Shown: positions 45,489-57,341 of the stretch, piece by piece
How the letters are laid out: the number at the start of each line of letters is the position of its first letter
Numbering within the stretch: position 1 is the first letter of the stretch
Source of the DNA: Telopea speciosissima
Taxonomy: Eukaryota; Streptophyta; Magnoliopsida; Proteales; Proteaceae
DNA length: 64,000 nt
Reading direction: 5' to 3'
Assembly: GCF_018873765.1 (NCBI RefSeq)
Contig: NC_057921.1
Location: 26,137,784-26,201,783 of the forward strand
Notes under the pieces: model-generated
Seen by the model: the letters and a program-made list of their open reading frames with translations, nothing else
Told to the model about the DNA's origin: nothing
Databases searched by the model: none
Made by a program: the position numbers and the translations under genes

Positions 45489-45626
45489 CTTGGCTCTTGT
45501 GCAGTTGTGGCGGGAGCTGCACAGGTGCAGCATGAAACCCACCCCAAATACAAGGGGGGGTCATTTCACATATGGGGCCCAGGTGGGGCCCACCTATGAA
45601 ATGACTACCTTACCCCTATTTTTGCT
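45489..45626. mobile_element. MITE cut by the tandem-duplication junction
   Basis: Same element as 47614-47796, but it ends at TTTTTGCTAT where copy B of the duplication begins. It marks the exact right edge of the duplicated unit. Confidence 0.75.
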
Positions 45627-47748
45627 ATAATATCATATCAGACCGAGTTTCCCTCCCCATTCACCGTGGGGCAGGAGAGGCCAGGAATGGGTATTGGGAT
45701 TTGGGAGGGTATTTTGGAACATACTAAAACCCTAGGAGGGGCTTGTGATCCCTAGGATGGTGGATAAACTGTCCTCTATGGGTGGAAGGAAACTTTGTCC
45801 ATATCTTATTGTTTAAAACTTGTATCATGTTTCCATTTTTTTTTTTTTTTTTTTTTTTTTTTCTGTTCTCAAAATGTTTATGACTATTTTTTTCTACCAC
45901 TTTGTTCAAATTAGTTGTTTTAAACATGAACACAATTGTTTTTGCCATTCCCTGTTTTAGCTAACTATGATCTAATCTTGTTTGGTTGAAAATATGAAAT
46001 CAAATTTGGGAAATGTTGGATTCTACTTATAAACAAGCACTACAATAGAAGATCCGTGTAATATTTAGGTGGAAATTAGCCAAAAAAACCAAAACATATT
46101 TAGGATAGAACCAAAAAATAAAATAAAATTTGAGATTGCAAGCTTCAGTATAATACTCTACCAAATGTCAAATTAATGCCAAAAAAATGGTGATAAAATG
46201 AAATATTTTGAGCATTAAAAATACATTGTGGGTTATATGATTCACTTTGGGCCCAAATTTGACACTTGATCAATGAAGGGCATGTACGCTCTTCATTTTC
46301 AATGTGTCAAATTTGACCAACTAGAGTGTCATGTGGTAAGTTTGAGTGTTAGAACCCACTCCCATCCAATTTGAAGAACTTGAGTCCATTTGCCCATGAA
46401 AAGGAAATTTGAGTAGACCAACAACATTTGATTCTAGCTTCATGAGATTAGGATTTCAAAAAATGAGAAAGTGTTGTGATCCTCAATGTCCCTCTTTATC
46501 TTGTGACCACTGAACACTATATTAATCCTCAATTTCCCTTGTAACACTTTTTTTTTTCAATGAGGTTAATAGTGTCGTTTAACATGTGTACTTGATGACA
46601 ATGATACCTTTTGATAATGACATATTGAAGTCCACTATTAGTCCAATACCACAACAAAGCCCAAACACCAATTCCTAATTATAACCATGCCCCTGCTACC
46701 ACGACTTTCAATAGTTTTCTACAACCCATCTGTATAAATAATGATGCAAAATAAAAGTCTGGCCATCGATGGTACGTGTTAAGAGCAACAAGAGGAGATT
46801 GATACTCGGCCCTTCCCCTAGATAGACCTAACCAACCTTCCTCTATAGTATTATGAAAAGCATGAAGAGTAGAAGATAAGGAGAAGTTAGTATGCTGAAA
46901 GCTAAAAGAATTTTAGCTCTTCCAAATCTTCCATAATAGGGACACTTATTGAAGGATTGTATCATTTGGGTCTGAAAACGAAGATGAGGTTTCCAAAAAC
47001 TGTGGAATAAAGCCCTTCACAGTATTACCTTCAAGCCTCTAGAATTCAATCTGAAAAGAGAAACAAGCCAACAATTGTACGCAAAGTCTGAAACAAAGCA
47101 TGCTCAATAGATTCCTCATCCTTACCACATAAAGGGTAAAATTGATCCTATACAATTTGACGATGAAACACAAACTTCTTTTTTTTTTTTTTTTGGGTAA
47201 ACGAAACACACATTTCTTAAGAGCTAAAAAATTGGAAGAACTTCTCCACAGAAAATGCAACAATTTAGGCATTAAAGGAAGCTTCCATAATGTGGACCAA
47301 ATTGCAACATTTGAAGATTTAGCATACCCTACAGATGCATTCATTGAAACAGAGCTAGAAAGATAGTAAGAAAACTTAATAGTACACAGACCATTCTAAG
47401 TAGGGTTCCAAACCCAAGTATCCTCTTCATAGACAGGGTTGAGACGAATTTTAAAAATAGTCTCCCATTCCAAGGGGAAAAGTTAGAGCATAAGACATGC
47501 TTATTCTATTGTCCTGTGTCATGACAAATGAGGTCCGAGACCCTACTAACCCCTCCCAAAGGAGGGCTAAAGATTCTCTCATTCAGTAGGGAGGGAGCCC
47601 AAGCGGACTTGGCTCTTGTGCAGCCATGGCGAGAGTTGCACAGGTGCAGCACAAAACCCACCCCAAATACAAGGGGGTGGTCATTTCACATGTGGGGCCC
47701 AGGTGGGACCCACCTTTGAAATGTCTACCTTACCCCTGTTTTTGCTAT
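45627..47748. repeat. Tandem duplication, right copy (B), uninterrupted
   Basis: 2122 bp colinear with the four pieces of copy A. It keeps the empty sites of all three insertions: GGTTG (45984-45988), GATCCTCAATG (46479-46489) and AATAG (46568-46572). It contains the same LINE C 3' part, decayed slightly differently. A T-run at 45837-45862 is longer and cleaner than in copy A. Confidence 0.92.
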
Positions 47749-47796
47749 CGTTTAGCGGAGCTGCACTTGTGCAGCTCCCACCACGGCTGCACAAGA
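47614..47796. mobile_element. Small inverted-repeat MITE inside LINE C
   Basis: Left end CTTGTGCAGCCATGGCGAGA and right end, on the minus strand, CTTGTGCAGCCGTGGTGGGA form a roughly 35-bp inverted repeat. The interior holds a GTGGGGCCCAGGTGGGACCC stretch. No clear target duplication was found. Confidence 0.7.
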
Positions 47797-48597
47797 TCTT
47801 TTTCCTACTCAAGCATACCCAAAATATTAGTAGAGAGGTTCCATTCCCCACTTTACGACAAAGACCTTTCACCAATAAGTCTCTACCTTTAACCAGCCCA
47901 TGCCATGCCTAAGAGCTATTCTGCCAAGTAGAATAGTTCAAAAAACTTTATGGGGAAAAATATTTACCCTTCAATACCCTAGCCTATAAAGCATCCCTAT
48001 GATTAAGTAACATCCAACACTGTTTGGTTAACAAGGCAAGATTAAAACATTTAAAGTCCCTAAAACCCAACCCTCCATCTTTCTAACTCCTACAAATATG
48101 GTTCCATTTAGCCGAAAAGACCCCCTCATTTGAGCTGTCTTTCCATGAGAAACGATTAACAACTTAACTAAGAAGCTGTCAAGTAGAATTTGGAAGCAAA
48201 AAGATGGACAAGACATAAGAGGGGAGGCAAGAAGCCACTACCTTAATTTATAAGATAACCTATAGGGGGTGAATAGGTGATCACTAGTGAAATACATTTT
48301 TTTCTAAAATTATTTCGACTATGCTAGAATTAAGCAATATAACAATTCACAAAATAAATAACATAAGTGCACAATAGAGAGAGACGCAAGATTTTGTAGT
48401 AGTTCGACTCCAAGAGTCTACTACTACTCCTCTCAACCTTGAGAATTCCACTAGTATTTCCTTTCAGTACATTAGGTGGGGAAGAACACCTTTACAAATC
48501 TTTTTAATAAGAGGATCCTATGTCTTTTTAGGATAAGAGAATCATTTGCACTACCTAAGTTCGGTCTAGGCTAATGTAAAACAACTTACTCATCTAG

Positions 48598-48870
48598 AGT
48601 TCAACCAACTCAAGAACAAACAATAATAATTATAATAGAAAAGATAAGAGTTATCTAGGCAAGGAGTGTGAGAGGTACTCCTTGCACTCTAAAGTTCAAC
48701 AAACTGAAGAAAAAACAATAAAAATTACAATAGAGTTCAACCAACTTAAGAGCAAACAATAATAATTACAATAGAGTTCAACCAACTCAAGAGCAAACAA
48801 TAACAATTACAATAGAAAAGATAAGAGTTATCTAGGCAAGAAGTATGACATGTACTCCTTGCACGTGTGA
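48598..48870. repeat. Irregular minisatellite
   Basis: Four units of about 42 bp built on GTTCAACCAACTCAAGAGCA and AATAATAATTACAATAGA. Some are separated by a second motif, GATAAGAGTTATCTAGGCAA, that occurs twice. Confidence 0.85.
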
Positions 48871-49111
48871 ATAATGATATGGAATGAATGCACAATGAAA
48901 GACTTTCTTTTAGAGCTCCTCTTGATGATGTAGACTTCAAGGAGAGGGAGAGAGAGGTCTTCAATGTTTAAGTCAACCTTGATTTGGCTTGACAAATTCT
49001 TGATTCAAGAGTAATGGAGGCCTTGAAATTGATTTTTTCACTCTCAATAAAATGCTCTTTTGGACTGTAGTGGATAGTGAAAAGGTTTGACATTGTACAT
49101 TATCTGTATTT

Positions 49112-49765
49112 TAAAACAACAACAATAATCATAACCTTATCCCAACTAAATGGGGTCGGCTACATGGATTTGAAGAGGTCATGACATAGAAATAAGAGAA
49201 GTAGAAAGAAGTAAAAAGTTAAAACAAAAATTACTAAAGTAAAAAAAAAAAAGAGTAAAAGGAAGTAAAAAAGATAAAATAAAATAAAATTGCTATAGGT
49301 AAAAGGTCTAAGCAGTAGTCAAAGCAGCATCCCAGGAACATCTCCCTACAAGGGGTCGGCTACACGGGTCTTTGTTCTCCAAACAACTCTATCTGCAGTC
49401 GTACTATGATCGAGCCCTACCACATACATATCCTTTCTTACCACTTCTCCAATGGTCATTTTAGGCCTGCCCCTACCTCTTTTAGCTCCTTCAAACTAAA
49501 TTTGGTCACTCTTCCTTACTAGTGCATCTATGTGTCTCCATTGGACATGATCATACCACCTCAAACGGCTCTCACCGAACTTGTCCTAGATTGGTGCAAC
49601 TCTCAATTTGGTTCTAATACAATCATTTCTTACTCTATCTCTCCTGGTCTTGCCACACATCCTCCTCAACATCCTCATCTCCGTTACGCTCATCTTATTT
49701 ATATTACTCTTTTTAACAGCCCAACATTCCGCCCGATCAATCATCGCTGGTCTTATTTATAGACC
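49112..49765 (-). pseudogene. RTE-type LINE, 3' fragment of the reverse transcriptase ORF
   Basis: Minus-strand translation gives EMRMLRRMCGKTRRDRVRND, SRLRWYDHVQWR and KRGRGRPKMTIGEVV, the C-terminal signature of plant RTE LINEs. It ends in the CTTATCCCAACTAAATGGGG word and a (GTT)n-like tail at 49112-49125. The same 3' end is shared with the SINE at 13700. The rest of the LINE is missing and stops are present. Confidence 0.85.
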
Positions 49766-52054
49766 TCATTAAATGGTCTAAAAGACATGTGACTTTTAGC
49801 TCCAACGAATATAAAATGACTATATTTTTGTCCTACCGATCAACCTCCGGATCTATCAGTCGATCGGAGAATGACCGTTGGGTTCGACTAGGCCTGCCGG
49901 TTGATGTCCGATCGATCGGTATGTTCCGGTCAGCCAGAACATGTATGTCGGTTCGTACTAGCAACCTTCTAACGCTTCTGGTCGTAAAAGCTTGTTTTAC
50001 TTTTCTGGCCTATTTCGGTAACCTGTTTATGTGATTTTATTCCAACTTCTTTCTAACTTATACTGAGGTCAATGAAGGATCATTGAGTGCATCCTAAGGT
50101 CTCTAGAGAATGCATATGACTTATGATGTGCAAGTGCATAGTACATTATGAAATTGTGTTCTAAGTGCAAACGAGCATCTTCATAACTTCTTTGCTTTGT
50201 GAGTGCGCTGGTACTTGAATTCTTCAAGAGATGTTTTCCAATCTTCAATTTATCTTTTGTGTAAGTGGCCAAGATCTTCTAAGTCCTTTCTTGAGCTTTA
50301 ATTGTTTCTGATGCTTGGCTACTTCAATTAATCACTCACATAATTAGTAGTATATTCATGTGATTGTTATCATCAAAACAATTATGTGGAGAGGAACATT
50401 TCCAATATAATTAAAGTTTCTTTTTCCGCTATCGATAAAAGGTTTCCCTTCCAACCAACAATCTTAGAGTGGTTTTTTCCACAATGTTTGAAATTATTAG
50501 CTTTTTTGGACTTACCAAATTCAGTGGGAATACCAAGGTACTTCCCGTAATTAGAGACTTCCTTATAACCTAGCAAAAAAAAAAATTTTTTTTTGGTTGA
50601 AAACCTAACAAATTACTAATGGAGGTTTTGACGTTTGGATGGGTTAAAGGAATGAAACTGATGTTAGACTTGCCTAAGATAATCACATGACCAGACACAT
50701 CACAATAGTCTCTAAGAAGGCATGCAATAGCTTGATTGTTCGATATCCTAGCCTTTAATAAGAAGAGACAGTCATCTGCAAAAAATAGGTGAGAAATGCA
50801 AGGGCTCTATCTACTAGTATGCACACCAGAGATAAGTGAGGAAGACTTAGCTTGGAGGAGCTTGCAAGAGAGAGCTTCTTGTTACAAATGAACAAATATG
50901 GACTGAGAGGGCAGCCCTTCCTCAGCCCACAATGAGGAATGACCTACCCAATTACACCCCCATTCAATTTCACATGATATTCTACAGTAGTAATACACTA
51001 CATAACCCAATTAGTTCAAGTTCTTAAAAACCCCATCTTGAGCAAAATTTGTTCATGGAAAGGCTTCTCAACCTTATCATATACCTTACTAGGATCAATC
51101 TTAAGTCATATAACCACTCCTACTCTTAGAGAGCCTCATCTAGTGAAGAATCTCATGAGCAACATATATTTTATCGAGATGGCCCTAGAGGGTACAAATG
51201 TACTCTTGAAGGGGTTAACCAAGCTATCCAACAAGCCCTTGAGTTTGTTAACAAGACACTTAGCAACTTTTTTATAGAAAACAAAACACAAGCTAATGGG
51301 ACGGATGTGGCTCATATCCTTAGGGTGAGGCAGGAACGGGCTTTGCCAAGAAACTTGGCTGACTTCAGATGGAGAAGACATGTTGGTTGTGCTTAAGAAT
51401 AAGGACAATAGCAGTTTTTTTGATTTCCTCAAGCATAACCCATGACCGAAAAACCGCTAAACAACCTTTACCACGGTAGGTTCCATAATCTTCCAATGAG
51501 ATTGGTAGAAACTGTCGAGGAGACCTTCAAGCCTTGAGGCTTTATAAGCTCCAATTTGAAAAGTAACAGTTGATCTCACAATCTGAAAAAAGTCTACAAA
51601 GGGCCAAAATTTGGGAATCAGAGGTACGAGGACTATTACAATTAAGAAACTCAGAAGCATTCCTAGGCATTGAGCTATAAAATAATTGCTAGAAGTAATC
51701 AATTACATGAGAGTTTAAACCGATAGGATTAAAAATCCACACACTCGAACCATCCTTAACCCTAGTGATTCTATTTAAATGCCTTCTCCGAGCAATAGAA
51801 GCGTGAAAAAAGGAAGTGTTCTGGTCATTCAACCATTGAATTCAAGATCTTTGTGTCCAATAAAGCTCCTCTTGATGCATGAGATGAGATATTCCAATCT
51901 CTTACACAAATCAACCTCTAGAGCACCTAGAGTAGCTTGATTGGTATTGGATTGAATTTTCTTTAGAGCCTCTGTGACCTTAAAAATCTCAATCCCGGTA
52001 TTTCCATAAACCTCTTTATTCCATTTCCTAATTTTTTTTTTGGTGAAAAGAAGA

Positions 52055-52516
52055 TCATTTATTATCACGAGAGTAGCTCAGGGTGTCCAAATTACATAGT
52101 TTAGATAGCCATGGAGTGGATAGGGCCCATTCAGTCCGTCTCTCACAGGACAAGCCCTTCCGAGCCAGGGAGTCGGCCACGCTGTTATTCTCCCTGGGAA
52201 TACGGCTGAAATTACAAGATTCCAATAGGGGGTACAAGAATTGAACAACCTAGAGAACACTTAAGATTTCAAGGGAGGGTGGGGGGGGGGGGGGGGTGGG
52301 GCTGTGGATCCATTTAATCGGCTCGTTGCTATCAACTTCAGCCTCAATATTGATGATACCCTCAGAGAGACTTTGAAGGAGACCTGATCGCAAGGCCATG
52401 GCTTCACCGTTAATGACAGATGTAAAAGAAGCAGGTTCCAAAATGGCTGAAAATATGTGACCATGACAGTTTCTGATAATGAAACCAAGATCTCCTATAT
52501 TGTTCTTCATTGACAC
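52055..52516 (-). pseudogene. LINE 2 RNase H
   Basis: DLGFIIRNCHGHIFSAILEP, then a frame change at a G/P-rich run (52280-52298, a long G-tract) and FSRIPRENNSVADSLARKGL. The poly-G tract probably slipped and broke the frame. Confidence 0.82.
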
Positions 52517-52681
52517 ATCTAAATTTAGCTTAAAGCTGTGAAGCTTTGGAGGCTTCCAAGAAGGAGAATCATGAAGGGGTTTGGAAATCTTACCAGGAGC
52601 TGAATCTGCTGATTGCTTTATAGTAGTGGAATTAAATTCTAGGAATTCTTTCTCAGCCCGGTAAAGAACATCTATAGGAGA

Positions 52682-53257
52682 TCAATCCTTTCCACCAAAG
52701 ATGATGTCATTTCTAGCATGCCAGATATTCCAACATATATATGCTGAAAGACCTGCAGTTTCGTTTCTCAATTGCTTTCCACCTTGAAAAAAGGATTTCC
52801 AATCCTTAATCACAAGTGCAAGGTAGAGATCATGATGTGGAGGAATAAAGGATAGTTTTGAGCCAAACCAGATTGCATGTGCGAAGCTACAATCCAGAAT
52901 AATATGATCAACATCCTCATTGGCGCAACCACACCTTAGGCAAGTGGAATCAATGAGAATTTTCCTCTTTTGTAAGGCAGCAGATGTAGCCAATCCTCCG
53001 TTGTAGGGCCTCCCAAGGAAGCTCTTTATCTTTGGGGCCAAATGGCATTTCTGTAAATACTTCCAAGTCTCATCTAGGGGTTTAAATTGGGCTCCTTGAG
53101 ATGAAGAAGAAGCAGCAATAGAAAGTTGAGCATCTCTAATATTACATAAAAGATGATAACCAGATTTAGCACTATAGATGCCATTCTTAGAGCCTCCCCA
53201 TACATGGTAATCTGGATTAGGAAAGAGCCCCATCTTAATCTTTAAGATGGCTGCCAC
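52682..53257 (-). pseudogene. LINE 2 zf-RVT region
   Basis: 191-codon open stretch with VWGGSKNGIYSAKSGYHLL and the zinc motif CLRCGCANEDVDHIILDC. It sits between the reverse transcriptase and RNase H, as usual. Confidence 0.85.
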
Positions 53258-53884
53258 ATCCTCCTGATGGAAGAGATCATGAAGAATATCAATTTTCCAA
53301 GTACGGTTCCCTTGATCAATCAGCTCTAAAACTAGTAGCAGACTCTGGGGGTTTATGATGGGGATATTTTAGTTTGAAATTAGGGAAAGATGGAATCCAG
53401 CAATCCTCATAAATGTGAATCGAATCCCCTGTTCCAACCATCCAAATGAGACCCGCCTGGAGCACCTTCAATGATGCTATGCCATCCCCAGGATGGATTA
53501 GAGCCAAGAGAGGCAGATAAAAAATCAGATCAAGGGAAGTAAACTTGCTTCAAGAAGGTAGCCCAATGAGAAGTGGGATCAAAACATAAACGCCACGCCA
53601 GTTTTCCAAGTAAAGATCGATTCTGAATTGCTGGATCACAAAAGCCCAGCCCACCCTTATCTTTGGATCTACACAAGCGTCGCCAAGAGATCCAAGGAAT
53701 ACCATTTTGACATTCAAAATTCTTCCCACAGAAGAAATTAGAAGATAGTTGGCGAATCTTGGAGTGGTGGGAGGCAGACATTTTGAAATGGGAAGCAGCA
53801 TATGTGTTGAGAGAAAGACCCACTGATTTGATCAACATTTCCTTCCCAGCATGGGAGAGGAGGTTTTGTTTCCACCCCTGAAAT

Positions 53885-54994
53885 TTAGAAGTGGCTCGGT
53901 TTGAAGAGGTCATGCTTCACAGATCTAAAGTCTAAGGGGAGTCCCAAATATTTTTTTGGACAGCTTCCATATGGGACTTTTAGAATCCTAGAGAACCAGC
54001 ATTTGAACTTAATTGGTGTGTTTGGGCTGAAAGAAAAAGAGGATTTACGGAGGTTAATTAATCCCTTGCCCGCTAGCTTGACAGTAAAGGTCATGACACC
54101 CTTTAAGATTGTGGATTTCTTCAAGCGTTACCTCTGAAAACAAGAGACTATCGCCTTCAAATAGGAGGTCGGTTAGGGGGGCAGTCCTATTGCGAATTTT
54201 GATGCCATCGATAAGACCAGTTTTCTCTGCCTGAACAAGAACAACACTTAGGGCCTGAGAGCAAAGAACGAGCAAAGCCGATGATAAAGGATCACCTTGA
54301 TAGATGCCTCTTGAGGGGATGATTGAGTCACGTGCCACTCCATTTATCAGAAATTTATAGGAGACTGATGAGACACATTCCATTACTATAGAGACCCATT
54401 TGACACTGAAACCATATCGAAGCAAGACTTGTCTAATAAACCGCCATTCAAGAGAGTCATAAGCCTTTCAGATAGGGCGATAAGCTCCGTCTTCCCCTTG
54501 CACTGGTGTTTGATATAATGGAATGCTTTGTGTGCCATAAGGATGTTGTCCGATATTGTTCGATGAGGAACAAAGGCTGATTGAGCCGGGGAAATAATGT
54601 TATCCAGGCAGGTCTTGAGACGAGATGCTATAATCTTAGTGATAATCTTGATTGAGACGTTACATAAGCTTATAGGCCGAAAATGCTCAACTTTCTCTGG
54701 TTGAGGAGTCTTTGGAATTAGGCAAACCATAGTAGTATTTGAAGATGGGAGCATTATTCCAGATTTAAAGAACTCCCGGACAAACTTTCAAATATCATCA
54801 CAGACGATGTCCCAGTGGCATTGGAAGAAAGCAGGGGGAAGGCCATCAGGCCCAGGGGATTTAACAGGGGCCATGGCAGATAAGGCAGCTTTATTCTCTA
54901 CAACATCTGGGATTCTACACAGTAGCTCATTAGTATAATCATCAACAAAGGGGGAGATGGGTTGCAGCACAACATAGAGAGCATTATCATCCAT
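53885..54994 (-). pseudogene. LINE 2 reverse transcriptase
   Basis: KSPGPDGLPPAFFQCHW, CLIPKTPQPEKVEHFRPISL, SAFVPHRTISDNILMAHKAF and SRGIYQGDPLSSALLVLCSQ are typical L1 RT motifs. The catalytic box reads LLFEGD where FADD is expected, so the first catalytic Asp pair is changed and the enzyme would be inactive even without the frameshifts near 54390, 54480 and 54770. Confidence 0.87.
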
Positions 54995-55682
54995 AGCTTT
55001 TGATGAGAAAATAGCTTTATACTTCCTGTTTACCTCTTCCGTAATGTCTTTTTCGGACTAAGTCCAAGTTCCTGAATCAAGCTTCAATTGGAGAATTCGG
55101 TTTTGATGGCACCATTAGAGAGTTGAAGCATGAAAGTACTGGGTGTTTCGGTCACCATATTTTAGCCAGAGGTTCCTTGATTTTTTATGTCAGAAAATCT
55201 TTCTCTTTCAAGTTCAATTGCTAGAAGGTCTTGAACCTCTTTTTGGCACTCCTGATTAGTAGGAGAAGGGGGGGCAGTCTTGAAGCAACTCTAACTCTTT
55301 CTGTAAAGCTCCAATTTTTTGTTGAATGTTTCCAAAGGTTGTTTTGTTCCATTTGGAAAAGAAAGATTTCACATTTGATGTCTTTTGATGCAGAACTTCG
55401 CAGGCTCTTCCAACTGTTGGAACTGACCAGGCTTTTCTAGCAACCTCTTTGCATTGAGGATGTGTAAACCAAGCTGCCTCGAATCTGAAAGGCCGAACTC
55501 CAAAACTACAACCTCCGTTTGAATCCAACATTTTCGTAATTTATGGAAATACCTCGATTTAATAGTATGATCAATGGAAACTCGGAATTCCATCTAAAAG
55601 AACAATCAGGTGGTACTACTTTATTTTAATAGTTGAAGAAAAACCTCACCTGATGGAAGCTTTAAACTCCCAATATCCAAAA

Positions 55683-57138
55683 GGGAAATTATCAGTGCCA
55701 CCCCTTGACGTTTGCCTATATTTTAAGACATATCCATTAACTATCATAATATCAACCATTACCCATTTTTTAACGATGTTAACATATAAAATTTCTTTGA
55801 CCAATATACCATTTATACTAAAAAAATAAGAAACCTATTCTTAAACAAATTTCCTATTTTACCCTCTCCATCTCATCCTCTACCTCCACCTCAACTTCCA
55901 CCCCCCCCCCCCTCATTTTCAGGCACCACGGCCCTGCTTTGCAACCCCCACTCCCACTCCCCACTACTCTCCCCCACCACCGACCGTCCCTACCAATCAC
56001 TCCCATCCCTAAACTTCCACACTTGCAAGTCTATCGGTATTGAGAACAATAGGAGCAAAAACAGTAATGACCAGCAAGAACAAAACGGACTTTCTTAACA
56101 TCATATTTTCTCTTGCTGCACCCGAAAGCAAAACCAGAAAACCACTTCCACGATTCTAGTTCCAGACCAGACAACTTTCTTAGAAGGTTTCTGCTTAGGC
56201 ATTAATGAAAAAAGTAAGACTTTGAATTGATCTTCCATTCAAAACCAGAAACAAATATTAAAAAAATTTGTCATCACAGACTCGATAAAAATCCCATCTG
56301 GAAACATTGTATTATACAAATTAATAATAAACAAAAATGAAAGAAAAAGAATGTAATGCCTGGGCTTTGTTAAAGAAGACTTCGTTTTTGGCATGCATAA
56401 GAATCTCTGTTTCTCCTTCTTTGATAAGAAGCAGGGCGGCGATTGGCACTGCGGTTGTGGTAGTGGTGCTTATATCTCTCTCTCAGATCAAATCCAAAGA
56501 AAAAATTTTGTTTTCCTTTTTTCTTACTCTTCCTGACGCATCATGATTTTCTCCAACTACTGTTCCTCCGTCTTTCCTTTCCACCTATCCCCCTTTGAAT
56601 CTTCCCATCCCTTTGCCTAATCAAAAATAATTTAACGCACTAAAAATGCCAGGGATAATAATATGGAAATTATAAATTGCTATATGGAAAGTGAGAGAAG
56701 AGGAAGGGGGCTCGCTGCTACAACTCAAGCTTGTGATCAATTGAGAGTGAGACTGGGAGAGAGAACTTGCCTCTGCAACTCGAGCTTGGTTGGAAAACTG
56801 AAGGATGTGCAATCCGATGTGAGGAAGATGGTCACCGGAGTAGGTCACAGTAGGTTGCAGTGGATTCTCCAAGGTTATCGGTGGTGTGACGAAGAAGAAG
56901 GGTTTGTGGGTGTTTTAATTAAAAGGGTAGATTAGGTACTTTGCCTACTAAGAAGGGTAGAATTATCTTTTAAAAAATATTAAATTGTTGACATCACCAC
57001 TTAATAGTTTTTAACTATCGGTAGGGGGTCTGTGTGGAATTACTTTGGTAAAGCAGGGGGTGGCGTTGATATTATGGTAGTTAGTGGGTGTGCCTTAAAA
57101 TATAGGCATACGACAAGGGGTGGCATTGATAATTTTCC
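55683..57138. mobile_element. Mutator-type TIR element with 9-bp target duplication
   Basis: Both ends are inverted copies over about 80 bp: GGGAAATTATCAGTGCCACC at the left and GGAAAATTATCAATGCCACC on the minus strand at the right. Both continue through GCCTATATTTTAAG and CATAATATCAAC. An exact 9-bp repeat TATCCAAAA flanks it (55674-55682 and 57139-57147). Long inverted ends with a 9-bp duplication are the Mutator (MULE) pattern. The 1.3-kb interior has no transposase; it contains a C-rich stretch near 55905 and unrecognised sequence that might be captured host DNA. Confidence 0.88.
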
Positions 57139-57304
57139 TATCCAAAATGAAATTTGAAGTAACATATGATGGAAGCTGGAATAAAAGAACAAGAAGTAAT
57201 GGCACGGTTTGAAACGGAAAAATTATCCTGATTGAAACAGGGATTAGAGTTAATGGGATTGTGCCATAGATGTTTCTTCTCCCTTCCTATTTCTTTTCTC
57301 CTCC

Positions 57305-57341
57305 CCCCAACCCCAACCCCAACCCCAACCCCAACCCCAAA
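57305..57341. repeat. (CCCCAA)n repeat
   Basis: Six CCCCAA hexamers. It resembles a telomere-like repeat of ciliates but is not the plant TTTAGGG type; a simple repeat. Confidence 0.9.

Larger units (their letters stand above)
25497..45626. repeat. Tandem duplication, left copy (A), expanded by three insertions
   Basis: Copy A survives in four pieces: 25497-25880, 37031-37522, 41383-41474 and 44477-45626. Together they total about 2.1 kb and are colinear with copy B (45627-47748). Between the pieces sit a Tat retrotransposon (25881-37030), an L1 LINE (37523-41382) and a 3.0-kb solo LTR (41475-44476). The A/B junction at about 45626 falls inside a MITE: its ...TTTTTGCTAT in copy A runs straight into AATATCATATC, the left edge of the unit. 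A few bases of TAT identity at the join suggest microhomology. Confidence 0.9.
48249..50407. mobile_element. Unclassified 2.2-kb insertion with TAATT duplication
   Basis: It starts near TATAAGATAACCTATAGGGG and ends ...CATTTCCAATA, flanked by TAATT (48244-48248 and 50408-50412). Removing it together with one TAATT restores an unbroken reading phase of the surrounding LINE across the join (...ETLI then KVVA...), which supports the boundaries. It contains a minisatellite, an RTE LINE fragment and no transposase or gag. A 5-bp duplication would fit a non-autonomous LTR element, but no LTR pair was seen. Confidence 0.65.
46549..52031 (-). mobile_element. Older L1-type LINE (LINE C), fragmented
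   Basis: Minus-strand LINE with its A-tail at 46550-46559. Pieces run leftward to rightward: 46560-47613 (RNase H remnant, zf-RVT with LWKLPLMPKLLHFLWRSS), 47797-48243 (LSHGKTAQ/KMEGWVLG region and SCLPSYVLSIFLLP-like text), 50413-52031 (reverse transcriptase: YGKYLGIPTEFGKSKK, DDCLFLL-like catalytic box region near 50770, DMSHIRPISL near 51300, WNKEVYGNTG near 52000). It is broken by a MITE (47614-47796), a 2.2-kb element (48249-50407) and LINE 2 (from 52032). All frames carry stops. Confidence 0.82.
52032..55592 (-). mobile_element. Younger L1-type LINE (LINE 2), 5'-truncated
   Basis: Minus-strand LINE whose A-tail is the T-run at 52032-52041, inserted in LINE C between WNKEVYGN-coding sequence and its upstream part. 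It holds the linker after the endonuclease (55256-55531, FGVRPFRFEAAWF), reverse transcriptase, zf-RVT and RNase H. The likely 5' end is near 55592: ATTCCAT occurs beside both ends (52018 region and about 55588) as an imperfect duplication. The endonuclease domain is missing. Confidence 0.85.

Noticed and set aside
57305..57341. Interstitial telomeric repeat
   Set aside because: CCCCAA is not the plant telomere unit (CCCTAAA); only a short simple repeat.
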